DNA from: CAVDWX01 sp963612735 | Lineage (GTDB): Bacteria; Bacillota_I; Bacilli_A; RFN20; CAG-826 | Length of the DNA: 14,865 nt | Direction: 5' to 3' | Assembly: GCA_963612735.1 (NCBI GenBank) | Contig: CAVDWX010000100.1 | Coordinates: 1 to 14,865 of the forward strand | Part shown: piece after piece, positions 1 to 6,759 of the stretch | Numbering within the stretch: the first letter of the stretch is position 1 | Layout: every line of letters starts with the position of its first letter | Program-made: the position numbers and the translations under genes | Notes under the pieces: model-generated | What the model was told of the DNA's origin: nothing | Seen by the model: only the letters and a program-made list of their open reading frames with translations | Databases searched by the model: none

Positions 1-68
1 ATATTAATATACATTATATATAATATATTATACATATATAACGGTACTGTATATATAAACGAATATTA

Positions 69-100
69 GACATCTTCGCATCCACAGGATGCGAGATGTC
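69..100. repeat. near-perfect GC-rich hairpin 1
   Basis: GACATC pairs with GATGTC, and TCGCATCC pairs with GGATGCGA. This gives 14 base pairs with a single bulged T and a 3-nt ACA loop. No T-tract follows on either strand, so it is not a typical intrinsic terminator. It lies 7 nt from a second, longer hairpin. Confidence 0.85.
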
Positions 101-107
101 GTTTATA

Positions 108-144
108 GCTACGCTACGCTCGGATTAGACGAGCGTAGCGTAGC
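108..144. repeat. perfect 15-bp hairpin 2 (GCTACGCTACGCTCG stem)
   Basis: Positions 108-122 are the exact reverse complement of 130-144, with a 7-nt GATTAGA loop at 123-129. The stem itself contains tandem GCTAC units. No T-run follows it. It stands out as a GC-rich island in very AT-rich DNA. It could be a cruciform, a nick site or a protein-binding site near an origin. The sequence alone does not decide between them. Confidence 0.85.
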
Positions 145-224
145 GTAAAGAGAATGTTTTTGGGTATAAGGGTATTATATATATATTAAAGTATATATAA
201 GTGGTGTATTTTTGGGTTGTAAAA

Positions 225-360
225 TACCCATTTTTGTATTTTCACTAGATACATTTTTGTATATTGAAACTCCCATTAATGTTTTTCTAAAAAAACAAAA
301 ATGTTACTTTTAAAGACAGCACTAAACATAATTAATTGACAAAGTACCCATTTTTGTATA
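225..360. repeat. iteron-like repeats TAC(CC)ATTTTTGTAT(A), three copies
   Basis: Copies lie at 225-239 (TACCCATTTTTGTAT), 250-263 (TACATTTTTGTATA, lacking CC) and 345-360 (TACCCATTTTTGTATA). The first and third copies also share upstream sequence (TTGTAAAA and TTGACAAAG). The third sits exactly between the -35 and -10 boxes of the promoter for the first gene. The product of that gene may therefore bind the repeats and repress itself, as plasmid initiators do. This is an inference. Confidence 0.6.
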
Positions 361-364
361 TCTT
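336..364 (+). promoter_or_regulatory. promoter of the replication-initiator-like operon
   Basis: A perfect TTGACA (336-341) is followed after 17 nt by TATCTT (359-364), which is 4 of 6 of a consensus -10. The spacer consists almost entirely of the third iteron-like repeat, so a repeat-binding protein would block it. It lies 25 nt upstream of the ATG at 389, which has an AGAGAGGT ribosome binding site. Confidence 0.55.
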
Positions 365-388
365 AAATTTAGATAAGAGAGGTAGAAC

Positions 389-1093
389 ATGAAAGAAAAA
401 ATTTTTATTAGAAGAAGTTTTGTTAAAGATAATAAAATAGATGATGATATGTTATTGTTGCTTTGTGTGATGTCAAGTGAATATGGAGACCTTTCTTCAC
501 ATTCAAATTTGGTTTCCCTACAATACCTGACTGATTTATTTTTAAGAAAAGAAGACAAGCGACTGCTTAAAAAAATGAAAGATGCTTTTAATAAACTTGT
601 TGAACTAGATATAATTAAAGTTAATAAAGAATATAAAAAGGGATCTTATTTAGTAGATACTTCTAACCTTTATTTTGATAAGAGTGAGAGTTTCCTTAAT
701 GTATATTGGTCAGATATGAGAAGATTTTCAGAGGATTTAAATGGTTGCAACTTGGCTAAGATTAACAGACTTTATGTTTGTATTTTAAATAGCATGGACT
801 TCTCCTCTGATTTGCCTTATGAATTTAGAAATAAGGTCTATCATTTTGGCATGAATTATCTTTTAAAGAAGACTGGTTTTGATAAAAGAACGTATTCTAA
901 GTATTTGGATGTCTTGTTAGATAATAATATTTTATATTTAGTCAAAGGCAGGATGCCAGGTTCGCAATATATATCAAATTTTATTTCAAGATTTGATGAT
1001 AAAAATATTTGTGATGCATTTGTAAAATCTAATATCAAAAATGCAACCGAGCTAGTATCTAATTATAACGAAAACAAATCTATTTTAAATTAG
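389..1093 (+). CDS. winged-helix-like replication-initiator-like protein, paralog 1
   Basis: A 234-residue soluble, basic protein. I do not recognise an exact family. It aligns along its length with the next gene's product. Shared landmarks are the start (KxxIFIxxxFVxDxxI against VIYLNKKFINDDRI), the central RLYxxIxxxM segment, and the TYxKYLDxL....HxLYL block near residues 165-185, which looks like the recognition helix and wing of a winged helix. Two such units per chain fit plasmid or phage initiators of the two-winged-helix type. It follows iteron-like repeats and a promoter containing one of them, which supports a replication or autoregulatory role. A plain transcription regulator is the main alternative. 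The ATG at 389 has AGAGAGGT about 6 nt upstream. Confidence 0.55.
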   Translation: MKEKIFIRRSFVKDNKIDDDMLLLLCVMSSEYGDLSSHSNLVSLQYLTDLFLRKEDKRLLKKMKDAFNKLVELDIIKVNKEYKKGSYLVDTSNLYFDKSESFLNVYWSDMRRFSEDLNGCNLAKINRLYVCILNSMDFSSDLPYEFRNKVYHFGMNYLLKKTGFDKRTYSKYLDVLLDNNILYLVKGRMPGSQYISNFISRFDDKNICDAFVKSNIKNATELVSNYNENKSILN

Positions 1094-1116
1094 GTTATGA
1101 AGGTGATAGTGATTAT

Positions 1117-1824
1117 ATGAGAGAAGTTATTTATTTAAACAAAAAATTTATAAATGATGATAGGATTGGTGATGCTGAATTACTGTTGATATCCTTAATT
1201 ATTGCTAATAAGACTGAGAAGCTTGTCTTCGATAGAATCTCATTAAAGTATTTACTGTCTTTTTTGTATGACGGTACTATGAGTCAACATTTAAGAGAAT
1301 TGTTTGATCACGCTCTTTGGAACTTAGATGAGCTAAAAATAATCAGAGAAGCTGAAGTAATGGATAATTTTGTGGTAAAAGCTAAGCTGCGGGGGCTTGG
1401 GCGTGAATCTGGCGAGGAATGCTTGAAGATTTATTCTTCTGATATATTTAAGATATTCTCACGAGGTAGCAACTATAATTTTCTGAAGGTCTTTAGGCTT
1501 TATATTACTATAATGGATGGCATGTCCTACCCTTCTAGCTTTCCTGATTTTTATAAGAACAAGATATATTGGGAAGGAACTAAAAATCTTATAAAACGAG
1601 CGAAGATATCAAAACCAACTTATCATAAGTATTTGGATTATTTAAGAGATGTGCATGTCTTCTATTTAAAACGAGATAAATATAACCATTTTTTCCCTGT
1701 TTGCATTTGCAGATGTAAAGACAGAAGACTTTGTAAGCAATTCTCTCTTAGATTGAGAACTTATATGAGATCGTTTGGTTATGAAGAAAAAATTGCACGA
1801 ACGATGGTGCTTGATGTTAAGTGA
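1117..1824 (+). CDS. winged-helix-like replication-initiator-like protein, paralog 2
   Basis: A 235-residue paralog of the preceding product, starting 23 nt after its stop with AAGGTGAT as ribosome binding site, so the two form one operon. The same blocks occur in the same order: VIYLNKKFINDDRI at the start, FRLYITIMDGM in the middle, and TYHKYLDYLRDVHVFYL near residue 180. The C-terminus carries four cysteines (CICRCK...LCK) that the first copy lacks, which could bind a metal. The arrangement suggests a tandem duplication followed by divergence, perhaps into an initiator and a regulator or into a heterodimer. A strong terminator follows at 1850. Function is inferred from paralogy and position only. 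Confidence 0.55.
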   Translation: MREVIYLNKKFINDDRIGDAELLLISLIIANKTEKLVFDRISLKYLLSFLYDGTMSQHLRELFDHALWNLDELKIIREAEVMDNFVVKAKLRGLGRESGEECLKIYSSDIFKIFSRGSNYNFLKVFRLYITIMDGMSYPSSFPDFYKNKIYWEGTKNLIKRAKISKPTYHKYLDYLRDVHVFYLKRDKYNHFFPVCICRCKDRRLCKQFSLRLRTYMRSFGYEEKIARTMVLDVK

Positions 1825-1849
1825 ATGATACAGATAATATAACCATGTT

Positions 1850-1883
1850 AAAAAGAGCGCCCTAATTTTAGGACGCTCTTTTT
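1850..1883 (+). terminator. strong intrinsic terminator (usable from both sides)
   Basis: AAAAAGAGCG (1850-1859) pairs with CGCTCTTTTT (1874-1883). Beyond one C/A mismatch, CCTAA pairs with TTAGG. The stem is flanked by A- and T-runs, so it can end transcription in either direction. It closes the paralog operon and lies just outside the left end of the insertion sequence. Confidence 0.9.
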
Positions 1884-1895
1884 GGTTACAATAAA

Positions 1896-1916
1896 ACCCC
1901 CAGATATTCTGGGGGT
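1896..1916. repeat. left-end hairpin of the IS200-like element
   Basis: ACCCCCAGA pairs with TCTGGGGGT around a 3-nt TAT loop, giving nine base pairs. In IS200/IS605 elements such hairpins are recognised by the transposase on single-stranded DNA. On the minus strand the hairpin is followed by TTTTATT, so it could also stop transcription leaving the element leftwards. Confidence 0.75.
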
Positions 1917-1931
1917 CAGGATAAGCTTTAG

Positions 1932-2006
1932 CGGAGTGATAATGAAAAGACCTCCGAGTATAATATATTTGTGGTCTGCTAAACTGCAAATAAAAATACA
2001 AGGAGG
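1932..2006 (+). promoter_or_regulatory. transposase promoter and self-inhibiting leader
   Basis: A TATAAT lies at 1959-1964 with only a weak -35 (GTGATA, 1936-1941). CCTCC at 1951-1955 is complementary to the GGAGG of the ribosome binding site at 2002-2006, and CGGAG (1932-1936) can also pair with CTCCG (1952-1956). Because CCTCC lies at or just upstream of the -10 box, it would be in the RNA only if transcription entered from outside. IS200 is known to repress its transposase through leader structure, and that is the likely meaning here. Confidence 0.45.
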
Positions 2007-2501
2007 ACAGGTCATGAGTAATTATACGGATGACTTACATAGTTTATCACATACAAAATGGAACTGTAAATATCACGTTGTTTTTGCACCGAAGTATAGA
2101 AGAAAGGCATTTTACGATGCAAGAAGAGTAGAAATTGGAAAGATTTTAAGAGACTTATGTAATTGGAAAGGTGTAAATATTTTGGAAGCAGAAGTATGTG
2201 TAGATCATGTACATATGCTGATAGAAATACCACCAAAAATGAGCGTTTCAGGATTTATGGGATTCTTGAAAGGAAAAAGTAGCCAAATGATATATGAAAA
2301 GTGGGCGAATGCAAGATTCAAATATAGAAATAGAAATTTTTGGTGCAGAGGATATTACGTAGATACAGTAGGAAAAAATACAAAGAAGATCGAAGAATAT
2401 ATCAGAAACCAATTAAAAGAAGATCGGACATTTGAACAATTAGAATTGGAATTTGAAGATCCGTTTACGGGAAGACGGAAATAATGCTCGTCGCAGACCA
2501 C
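1971..2501. repeat. 9-bp inverted repeat flanking the transposase gene
   Basis: GTGGTCTGC (1971-1979) and GCAGACCAC (2493-2501) are exact reverse complements. They lie 43 nt... upstream of the start-codon region (34 nt before the ATG) and just after the stop. They could pair the two ends of the transposase mRNA or bring the two DNA ends together as a single strand. Confidence 0.6.
2014..2484 (+). CDS. tnpA: IS200/IS605-family Y1 transposase TnpA
   Basis: A 156-residue HUH-type transposase that cuts and rejoins single-stranded DNA as a dimer, with no cofactor other than a divalent metal. Visible family marks are the N-terminal KYHVVFAPKYRRK strand, the HUH motif in VDHVHMLIEIP, and the RNFWCRGYYVDTVGKN segment followed by KKIEEYIRNQ. 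The catalytic tyrosine lies in that region. Length matches the family (about 150). The ATG at 2014 was chosen because AGGAGG stands at 2001-2006; an in-frame upstream extension would run through the leader and has no family similarity. The protein appears intact, so the element may still be active. Confidence 0.95.
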   Translation: MSNYTDDLHSLSHTKWNCKYHVVFAPKYRRKAFYDARRVEIGKILRDLCNWKGVNILEAEVCVDHVHMLIEIPPKMSVSGFMGFLKGKSSQMIYEKWANARFKYRNRNFWCRGYYVDTVGKNTKKIEEYIRNQLKEDRTFEQLELEFEDPFTGRRK

Positions 2502-2548
2502 AAGCGCTGTAAAGCGCCGCTTTGAGAGCAGGGCTATGCCCGAAACTG

Positions 2549-2572
2549 AAAAACCACCAGCTAGGCTGGTGG
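2549..2572 (-). terminator. right-end IS hairpin doubling as terminator for the minus-strand lipoprotein gene
   Basis: CCACCAGC (2554-2561) pairs with GCTGGTGG (2565-2572) around a TAG loop. Read on the minus strand it is followed by TTTTT, making a normal intrinsic terminator 40 nt past the lipoprotein stop codon. In the + direction no T-run follows. It also occupies the place of the IS200 right-end hairpin. Confidence 0.75.
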
Positions 2573-2613
2573 ATATTTATTTTAAACTAAAGTAGAGATG
2601 TAAGTGAATATTA

Positions 2614-3534
2614 TTATTTGCTGCTTATTTCGTTTGAGGTGTCTACTGAAAATGTATATGGTCTACCACCAAAGCACTGATAAAGATAAATTGAGTTGTC
2701 TGTGTAATTAGTTGTGTTATCCGCTTGAGTTATTTCTACTACACATCTTGAGAATTCTCCCATTTGTTTGTTGTATTCTAGTTTTATTTCTTGAGCTTCG
2801 CCTTTTTTTAATTCATCAATTTTTTCTTCTTGTGAGGTTATAACATTTTCATTTGAATCATAAAATGAATATTTGACATAGATATTCTTTAAATCATAAG
2901 GAGATGTATTTTTAATTTCATTATTATAATAAACATGGTTGTCTTCATTTTCGTATTCTGATGTATATTTATTTTCAGTTAATTCAGAGCTGTTAAATTC
3001 TTTTGTTTGTTTAGATAGCCATTTAGATATTGTTATCTTTTTTTCTGTTGCAGGATATTTTGTTTTTTCTTCAAAATATTCCACATATTTATCATCGTCA
3101 ATCTTTAAACCATAATCATCTGCTAATTCAGAGATCACCTTAGATTTTAAACTACTTGGAGTTGTATGATATTTTTGACAAAAGGCGGGATATTTGTTTG
3201 GGTCAACTCCTTCGTTTGCCGCAAAATATTGTTTAGCCAATTTTTTCATGCGCTTATCTGTAAAATTATAATCGGTTAGTTTCCCAACATATTCTCGTTC
3301 CATTTTATTGTATGTTTTGTACATTTTAATGCTAAACTCACGAAGTTCTAAATTATCTTCGGCTTGTTTATAAGCATCTGATAATTTATTTTTGTTTTCT
3401 TTTTCGTAATCCACTCTTTTTTCAAAACAAGTTTTTACATTTGCCACGAATTGTTTTTCTGGTGTATTTGCCCCGCAAGCTGTTAAACCTAAACAAAGCC
3501 CAACCACTGTTAAAATATTTATTACTTTCTTCAT
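2614..3534 (-). CDS. secreted lipoprotein with FxLYD-like C-terminal domain
   Basis: A 306-residue protein with a classic lipoprotein signal: MKK, a hydrophobic core, then the lipobox LTAC (Cys 20), so it should be anchored to the outer face of the membrane. Residues ~25-180 are charged and helical. Residues ~190-265 (YYNNEIKNTSPYDLKNIYVKY onward) match the pattern of FxLYD domains, small beta-sandwiches common in Bacillota surface lipoproteins. It is the only minus-strand gene, with its own promoter and terminator, which suits a gene expressed on its own from a prophage or carried as cargo. Superinfection exclusion is one possible role for a phage lipoprotein, but nothing here proves it. An AGAGG ribosome binding site precedes the ATG. 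Confidence 0.8.
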   Translation of the reverse strand: MKKVINILTVVGLCLGLTACGANTPEKQFVANVKTCFEKRVDYEKENKNKLSDAYKQAEDNLELREFSIKMYKTYNKMEREYVGKLTDYNFTDKRMKKLAKQYFAANEGVDPNKYPAFCQKYHTTPSSLKSKVISELADDYGLKIDDDKYVEYFEEKTKYPATEKKITISKWLSKQTKEFNSSELTENKYTSEYENEDNHVYYNNEIKNTSPYDLKNIYVKYSFYDSNENVITSQEEKIDELKKGEAQEIKLEYNKQMGEFSRCVVEITQADNTTNYTDNSIYLYQCFGGRPYTFSVDTSNEISSK

Positions 3535-3551
3535 ATGTAACCTCTTTCTCT

Positions 3552-3581
3552 CTTATAAAGATGATACTATTATTTTTCCAA
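3552..3581 (-). promoter_or_regulatory. promoter of the lipoprotein gene
   Basis: On the minus strand TTGGAA (3576-3581) is followed after 18 nt by TATAAG (3552-3557), about 15 nt before the ribosome binding site. It is divergent from the promoter cluster that begins at 3606. Confidence 0.45.
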
Positions 3582-3605
3582 TAAAAAAAGTAAAAAAGTG
3601 CCGAA

Positions 3606-3617
3606 ACTACGTATAAT
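3606..3617 (+). promoter_or_regulatory. ACTNSGTATAAT promoter-like box 1
   Basis: ACTACGTATAAT, part of a 15-nt sequence (AACTACGTATAATTA, 3605-3619) that occurs identically upstream of the HU gene at 6759-6773. No -35 box is visible at the normal distance. It could be read by a phage polymerase or by a phage sigma factor. Confidence 0.5.
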
Positions 3618-3620
3618 TAT

Positions 3621-3649
3621 TTGAATATATAGCTATTACTTGGTATAAT
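3621..3649 (+). promoter_or_regulatory. sigma-A-like promoter containing box 2
   Basis: TTGAAT (3621-3626), a 17-nt spacer, then TATAAT (3644-3649), which lies inside box 2 (ACTTGGTATAAT, 3638-3649). This is the only member of the box family with a recognisable -35, so it is the best candidate for early transcription of the polymerase gene by the host enzyme. The transcript would start near 3656 and carry a ~450-nt leader. Confidence 0.6.
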
Positions 3650-3681
3650 ATTAATGGGTGAAGAGATAGGCATTAATCTTT

Positions 3682-3693
3682 ACTCGGTATAAT
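3682..3693 (+). promoter_or_regulatory. ACTNSGTATAAT promoter-like box 3
   Basis: ACTCGGTATAAT, matching the other boxes and sharing TTACTYGGTATAAT with box 2. No -35 is seen at 17 nt upstream (GATAGG). Together with boxes 1 and 2 it forms a cluster of three within 90 nt upstream of the polymerase gene. Confidence 0.45.
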
Positions 3694-3699
3694 TAAGTG

Positions 3700-4082
3700 A
3701 TTGGTCATTTTAAGTTCTAAGTGAAAAATATTTGAATATAGTCCTTTCCATAAGACTTAGTAACTAACATCGCTTGATACGTACATTAACCTTAAATATA
3801 GGTGTTTACTGTTGAGAGGGGCGACTGCTCTCTGCTCCTCTCCCTCCTAGTTAAATAGTGGTTTAGCTTCAATTGTAAGAAGCGCATGCGGTTAAACATG
3901 ATTAAGGCTCATTACCTTAAACCACTGCCACTCCAAGGCTGATGATGCCTGTGTGACCGACACTCTAAATCATCTAGAAAAAAATAGTTGAATTCATGTT
4001 ATGTGCTAAGGCGGCTTCTGATATATAAGCTTAGATTATAATTTTCAGTCGGTCAGAAAATTGTAATCAATATATCAATTCA
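3700..4082 (+). ncRNA. long structured leader or free-standing RNA before the polymerase gene
   Basis: No coding sequence is visible, but many stems can be drawn. GAGAGG/CCTCTC pairs at 3814-3819/3837-3842. A three-way junction is closed by GTGGTTTA/TAAACCAC (3858-3865/3918-3925), with arms GCTTC/GAAGC (3866-3883) and GGT..ATGA/TCAT..ACC (3890-3916). A hairpin AGGC/GCCT (3936-3950) has a loop, GATGAT, that can pair with ATCATC at 3969-3974, a likely pseudoknot around hairpin GTGT/ACAC (3951-3963). TGAATT/AATTCA (3989-3994/4077-4082) encloses a 13-bp hairpin at 4034-4068. I do not recognise a known RNA class. It may be a cis-acting leader or a separate large phage RNA. Confidence 0.5.
4034..4068 (+). 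repeat. 13-bp hairpin just upstream of the polymerase ribosome binding site
   Basis: GATTATAATTTTC (4034-4046) pairs with GAAAATTGTAATC (4056-4068), with one T-G wobble and a 9-nt loop AGTCGGTCA. The TTG start codon follows 40 nt later. There is no T-run, so it is not a terminator. It may protect the mRNA or regulate initiation. Confidence 0.7.
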
Positions 4083-4107
4083 TTGTGAAATAAAGGAAGG
4101 TGAATGC

Positions 4108-6747
4108 TTGGGTAAATACGGATTGAAGATTGGTTCATATCAAGCAGCGGTTCTTTATGAGTATCAACTTGGTTTAAGAGATCACGTAGATAAAATCGAT
4201 GCAATGTTAACAAAGAGTTTATTCTATGACTTTATGGAAGAAATAGGCATGCAGTCTATAAAGGATAGAATGACGAGAGATGTTATCGTTGTAAGATTTG
4301 ACTTCGGTACGGTTTCTTATGAAGGTCAATTAAAAAGGCTCAAAAAACAACGAAAACAAATTGAATCTATGGACGATAATGAAAAGCGTAGGAAAAAGTT
4401 AAGTCAATTAGAAGAGATTGAGTCTTTTACTAAAAAGAATAAAGATTTTTATAAGAAGCGTAGCATTCAAGAGCTAAGAAAGATACTTTATAGAGATGGA
4501 ATTGATGTGACTTACGTATCTCGATATAAGAATGGAGATATTAAAAGCAAAGAAGTAATTCATTATAAGATGGCTTATCGTACGGCTGGCAAAGCTAAGA
4601 TTGGTGAGTGTTGCTTCATTTGTGATAGATTATGGGATAAAGCTATTGAGTTTCTTCATATGGGAATTAAATTGCCACAACATAAAGCACCAATCGTAGA
4701 ACTCCAAGCTTATTCTTCTCTTATAACGAGTACAATCGTGGGAAAAGTTAGGATTGAGCCTGACGAAATATTAGTTTTAAAAGATGTAGATAGTTTCTTT
4801 GAAACGAATGTAGTTTGTGTTGAAACGGATGAGAACAGACACTGCTACGTTGAACATAAAGATAATTATAAGTTAAAGAATACGTTGTTTGATGGGCAGG
4901 CGTTGATTGATGAGTCTATCTTTCCTTCTTGGGGTGATGGTTATATTTTGTTAAGACAGCATCAATTCAAGGCGGCTGCATTTCATACTAAGATACAGAA
5001 GTTCTTTAAAGATTGGTTTGGTGATGATTACCAGAGCGCTGAGCTAGAGGATATGTTTGGAAGGAAGGTTCTAGCTAAGAACGTTAAATTAATCACAACG
5101 GACAATGCTTTAAAATTTCTAAAGTTCAATGTTTCTTATGATTATTGGGCTGAATGGGTTAGAAAGAATGATTCTTTATTTGGAATTGTAAAGACTGCTC
5201 ATGAAAGCAAACTTGGCGTTGTTCAGCAACAATCTTATCAAATGATTAATGCGTTAGATATAGATACGATGCCTGAAGTAGTTAGATATAGCGTAAATTA
5301 TATTAATAGTCTTAAATCAAACGACGCTGTGTTTCTTAATTATTTGCAGAAAAACGCTACATTTTCAAATGATTTTGAAGTTCTGCTTGCTTTGGTAGAG
5401 CAGGATCAAAGTTTTATAAAGAGTGAGTATTTTACTCAAAGACGGAGAGAGATTGTAAGGTCTTATATAAATAGATTTAAGAATGGCAAAGTTCTTAATA
5501 ACGGAGACAACTTAGTGATTGTTGGTTCACCTTATGCTATGTTGCTTCATTCTGTTGGTGAAGATGTTGAGAAGGACGATACATTATCACAAGAAGAGCT
5601 TGCTATTCAATGTTATACGGAAAGATTTGATGATGATGAGTATCTGGCGGAGTTCCGTAGCCCATTTAATTCCTGTGATAACTTGGGGTGTCTTCATAAT
5701 CATTACGATGAAAGATTTAAGAATTATTTTAATTTAGGAAGACAAATTATTGCAATTAATATGATTGGAACAGATTTTCAAGATCGAAATAACGGGAGTG
5801 ATCAAGATTCAGACAGTGTCTATGTTACTAATCAAACGGCAATAGTTGAACACGCAAAATATTGTGTATTAAATTATCCAACGATTGTTAATAATATACC
5901 TAAAGAGAAAAATAATTATGATAATACTGTAGAAGACCAAGCTATTGTTGATTCAAAGATAGCTGCGGCAAATATGGGAATTGGCGAATCTAGTAATCTA
6001 GCTCAGTTGTGTTTAACTTATACTTATTCGTTTGATGACGAAAAGTATCAAGATTATGCATCAATTCTTGCTGTTATAGCGCAAATTTGCATTGATAATG
6101 CAAAAAGAACGTTTGATATTGATTTAAATGAAGAAATAAGACGTATAAAGAAAGATATGAACATTGAAGAAAATGGTTATCCAGCCTTCTGGTTTATATT
6201 AAAAAGAAAAAATAAATTTAATAAGAAGAAAGAGGGAATGGAAACTTCTCCACAAAAAATATTAGAAAATTCAAAGTGTAATACTGAATTACGTTGTCCA
6301 ATGAATTATTTGTTTGATTTACGACTAGAACGAATGCCACGACATGAAGTTATACCTAATAAAGAATTCTTTGTTAAGTATGATCTAGATGTTTCTAGGC
6401 GCAAATCAAAGAAAGTTGAAAAGTTAATTGAGAAGTATAGTCAGGAGCTATACTCATACTTCTCTTCTTCTGAGAATGGTTATGAGATATTACAGATAGA
6501 TTTTGAAATTCTAATTGAAGAGATAAAGGAAATTTATATATCGGATAATTATGTAGGTTTAATGTCGTGGTTAATAGATAGAGCTTTGATGATTACTCCT
6601 CAGATAAAATCAAATAAAGACGTAATCAAATCTAATCTTTATAGGAATCGAAGTGTATTGTTTAAGGTTTTATATTCGATTAACCCTGAAGCATTTTTAA
6701 AAGTTTTTGCAAAAAATGTTCACCGAGATGATGACAAAGCGGTGTAA
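4108..6747 (+). CDS. YonO-like single-polypeptide DNA-directed RNA polymerase (two-barrel superfamily)
   Basis: An 879-residue protein that should make RNA with both catalytic double-psi beta-barrels in one chain, like YonO of Bacillus phage SP-beta (about 900 residues) and, more distantly, the QDE-1-type RNA-dependent polymerases. Supporting features are YILLRQHQFKAAAF with its conserved lysine (first barrel), then an RSPFN....R block leading to GSDQDSDSVYVT. There D565, D567 and D569 form the DxDxD metal site. The usual glycine of DFDGD is serine here. Initiation is at TTG (4108), with AAAGGAAGGTG ending 5 nt upstream; ATG at 4104 is out of frame and stops after three codons. Boxes 1-3 and the structured leader precede it. 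It probably transcribes late phage genes without host subunits, judging from the family. Confidence 0.85.
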   Translation: MGKYGLKIGSYQAAVLYEYQLGLRDHVDKIDAMLTKSLFYDFMEEIGMQSIKDRMTRDVIVVRFDFGTVSYEGQLKRLKKQRKQIESMDDNEKRRKKLSQLEEIESFTKKNKDFYKKRSIQELRKILYRDGIDVTYVSRYKNGDIKSKEVIHYKMAYRTAGKAKIGECCFICDRLWDKAIEFLHMGIKLPQHKAPIVELQAYSSLITSTIVGKVRIEPDEILVLKDVDSFFETNVVCVETDENRHCYVEHKDNYKLKNTLFDGQALIDESIFPSWGDGYILLRQHQFKAAAFHTKIQKFFKDWFGDDYQSAELEDMFGRKVLAKNVKLITTDNALKFLKFNVSYDYWAEWVRKNDSLFGIVKTAHESKLGVVQQQSYQMINALDIDTMPEVVRYSVNYINSLKSNDAVFLNYLQKNATFSNDFEVLLALVEQDQSFIKSEYFTQRRREIVRSYINRFKNGKVLNNGDNLVIVGSPYAMLLHSVGEDVEKDDTLSQEELAIQCYTERFDDDEYLAEFRSPFNSCDNLGCLHNHYDERFKNYFNLGRQIIAINMIGTDFQDRNNGSDQDSDSVYVTNQTAIVEHAKYCVLNYPTIVNNIPKEKNNYDNTVEDQAIVDSKIAAANMGIGESSNLAQLCLTYTYSFDDEKYQDYASILAVIAQICIDNAKRTFDIDLNEEIRRIKKDMNIEENGYPAFWFILKRKNKFNKKKEGMETSPQKILENSKCNTELRCPMNYLFDLRLERMPRHEVIPNKEFFVKYDLDVSRRKSKKVEKLIEKYSQELYSYFSSSENGYEILQIDFEILIEEIKEIYISDNYVGLMSWLIDRALMITPQIKSNKDVIKSNLYRNRSVLFKVLYSINPEAFLKVFAKNVHRDDDKAV

Positions 6748-6759
6748 AGCGTTGAAATA

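Larger units (their letters stand above)
1..388. other. AT-rich non-coding region, candidate replication origin / control region
   Basis: No gene is visible here. Most of the stretch is very AT-rich, with TATATA runs at 1-60 and 175-200. It also holds two GC-rich hairpins (69-100 and 108-144), repeats of a TACCCATTTTTGTATA-type sequence (225-360), TTTTTGGGT copies at 158-165 and 209-217, and a promoter just before the first gene. An AT-rich tract plus repeats next to initiator-like genes is the usual layout of an iteron-type origin. That role is inferred from layout only. Confidence 0.45.
1890..2585 (+). mobile_element. IS200-like insertion sequence (IS200/IS605 family, transposase only)
   Basis: This ~700-bp unit has the IS200 layout: a subterminal hairpin near the left end (1896-1916), a long structured leader, one Y1 transposase gene, and a subterminal hairpin near the right end (2554-2572). 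There is no tnpB/iscB-type accessory gene. These elements have no terminal inverted repeats and make no target duplication, so the ends given are approximate (within about 15 nt). It lies between a terminator and the lipoprotein gene and interrupts no visible gene. Confidence 0.8.

Noticed and set aside
69..144. The two left hairpins as intrinsic terminators
   Set aside because: Neither is followed by a T-tract on either strand.
225..360. CRISPR array
   Set aside because: Only three imperfect short repeats with unequal spacing (25 and 95 nt). No other array-like pattern is visible in the window.
1882..2013. Upstream in-frame extension of the IS200 transposase
   Set aside because: It would run through the left-end hairpin and leader. 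AGGAGG and family alignment support the ATG at 2014.
3887..3943. Short 18-codon open frame inside the polymerase leader
   Set aside because: No ribosome binding site, and the stretch is fully used by stems of the three-way junction and the next hairpin.
4104..4115. ATG at 4104 as the polymerase start
   Set aside because: Out of frame and stops after three codons. TTG at 4108 is in frame and better spaced from AAAGGAAGGTG.
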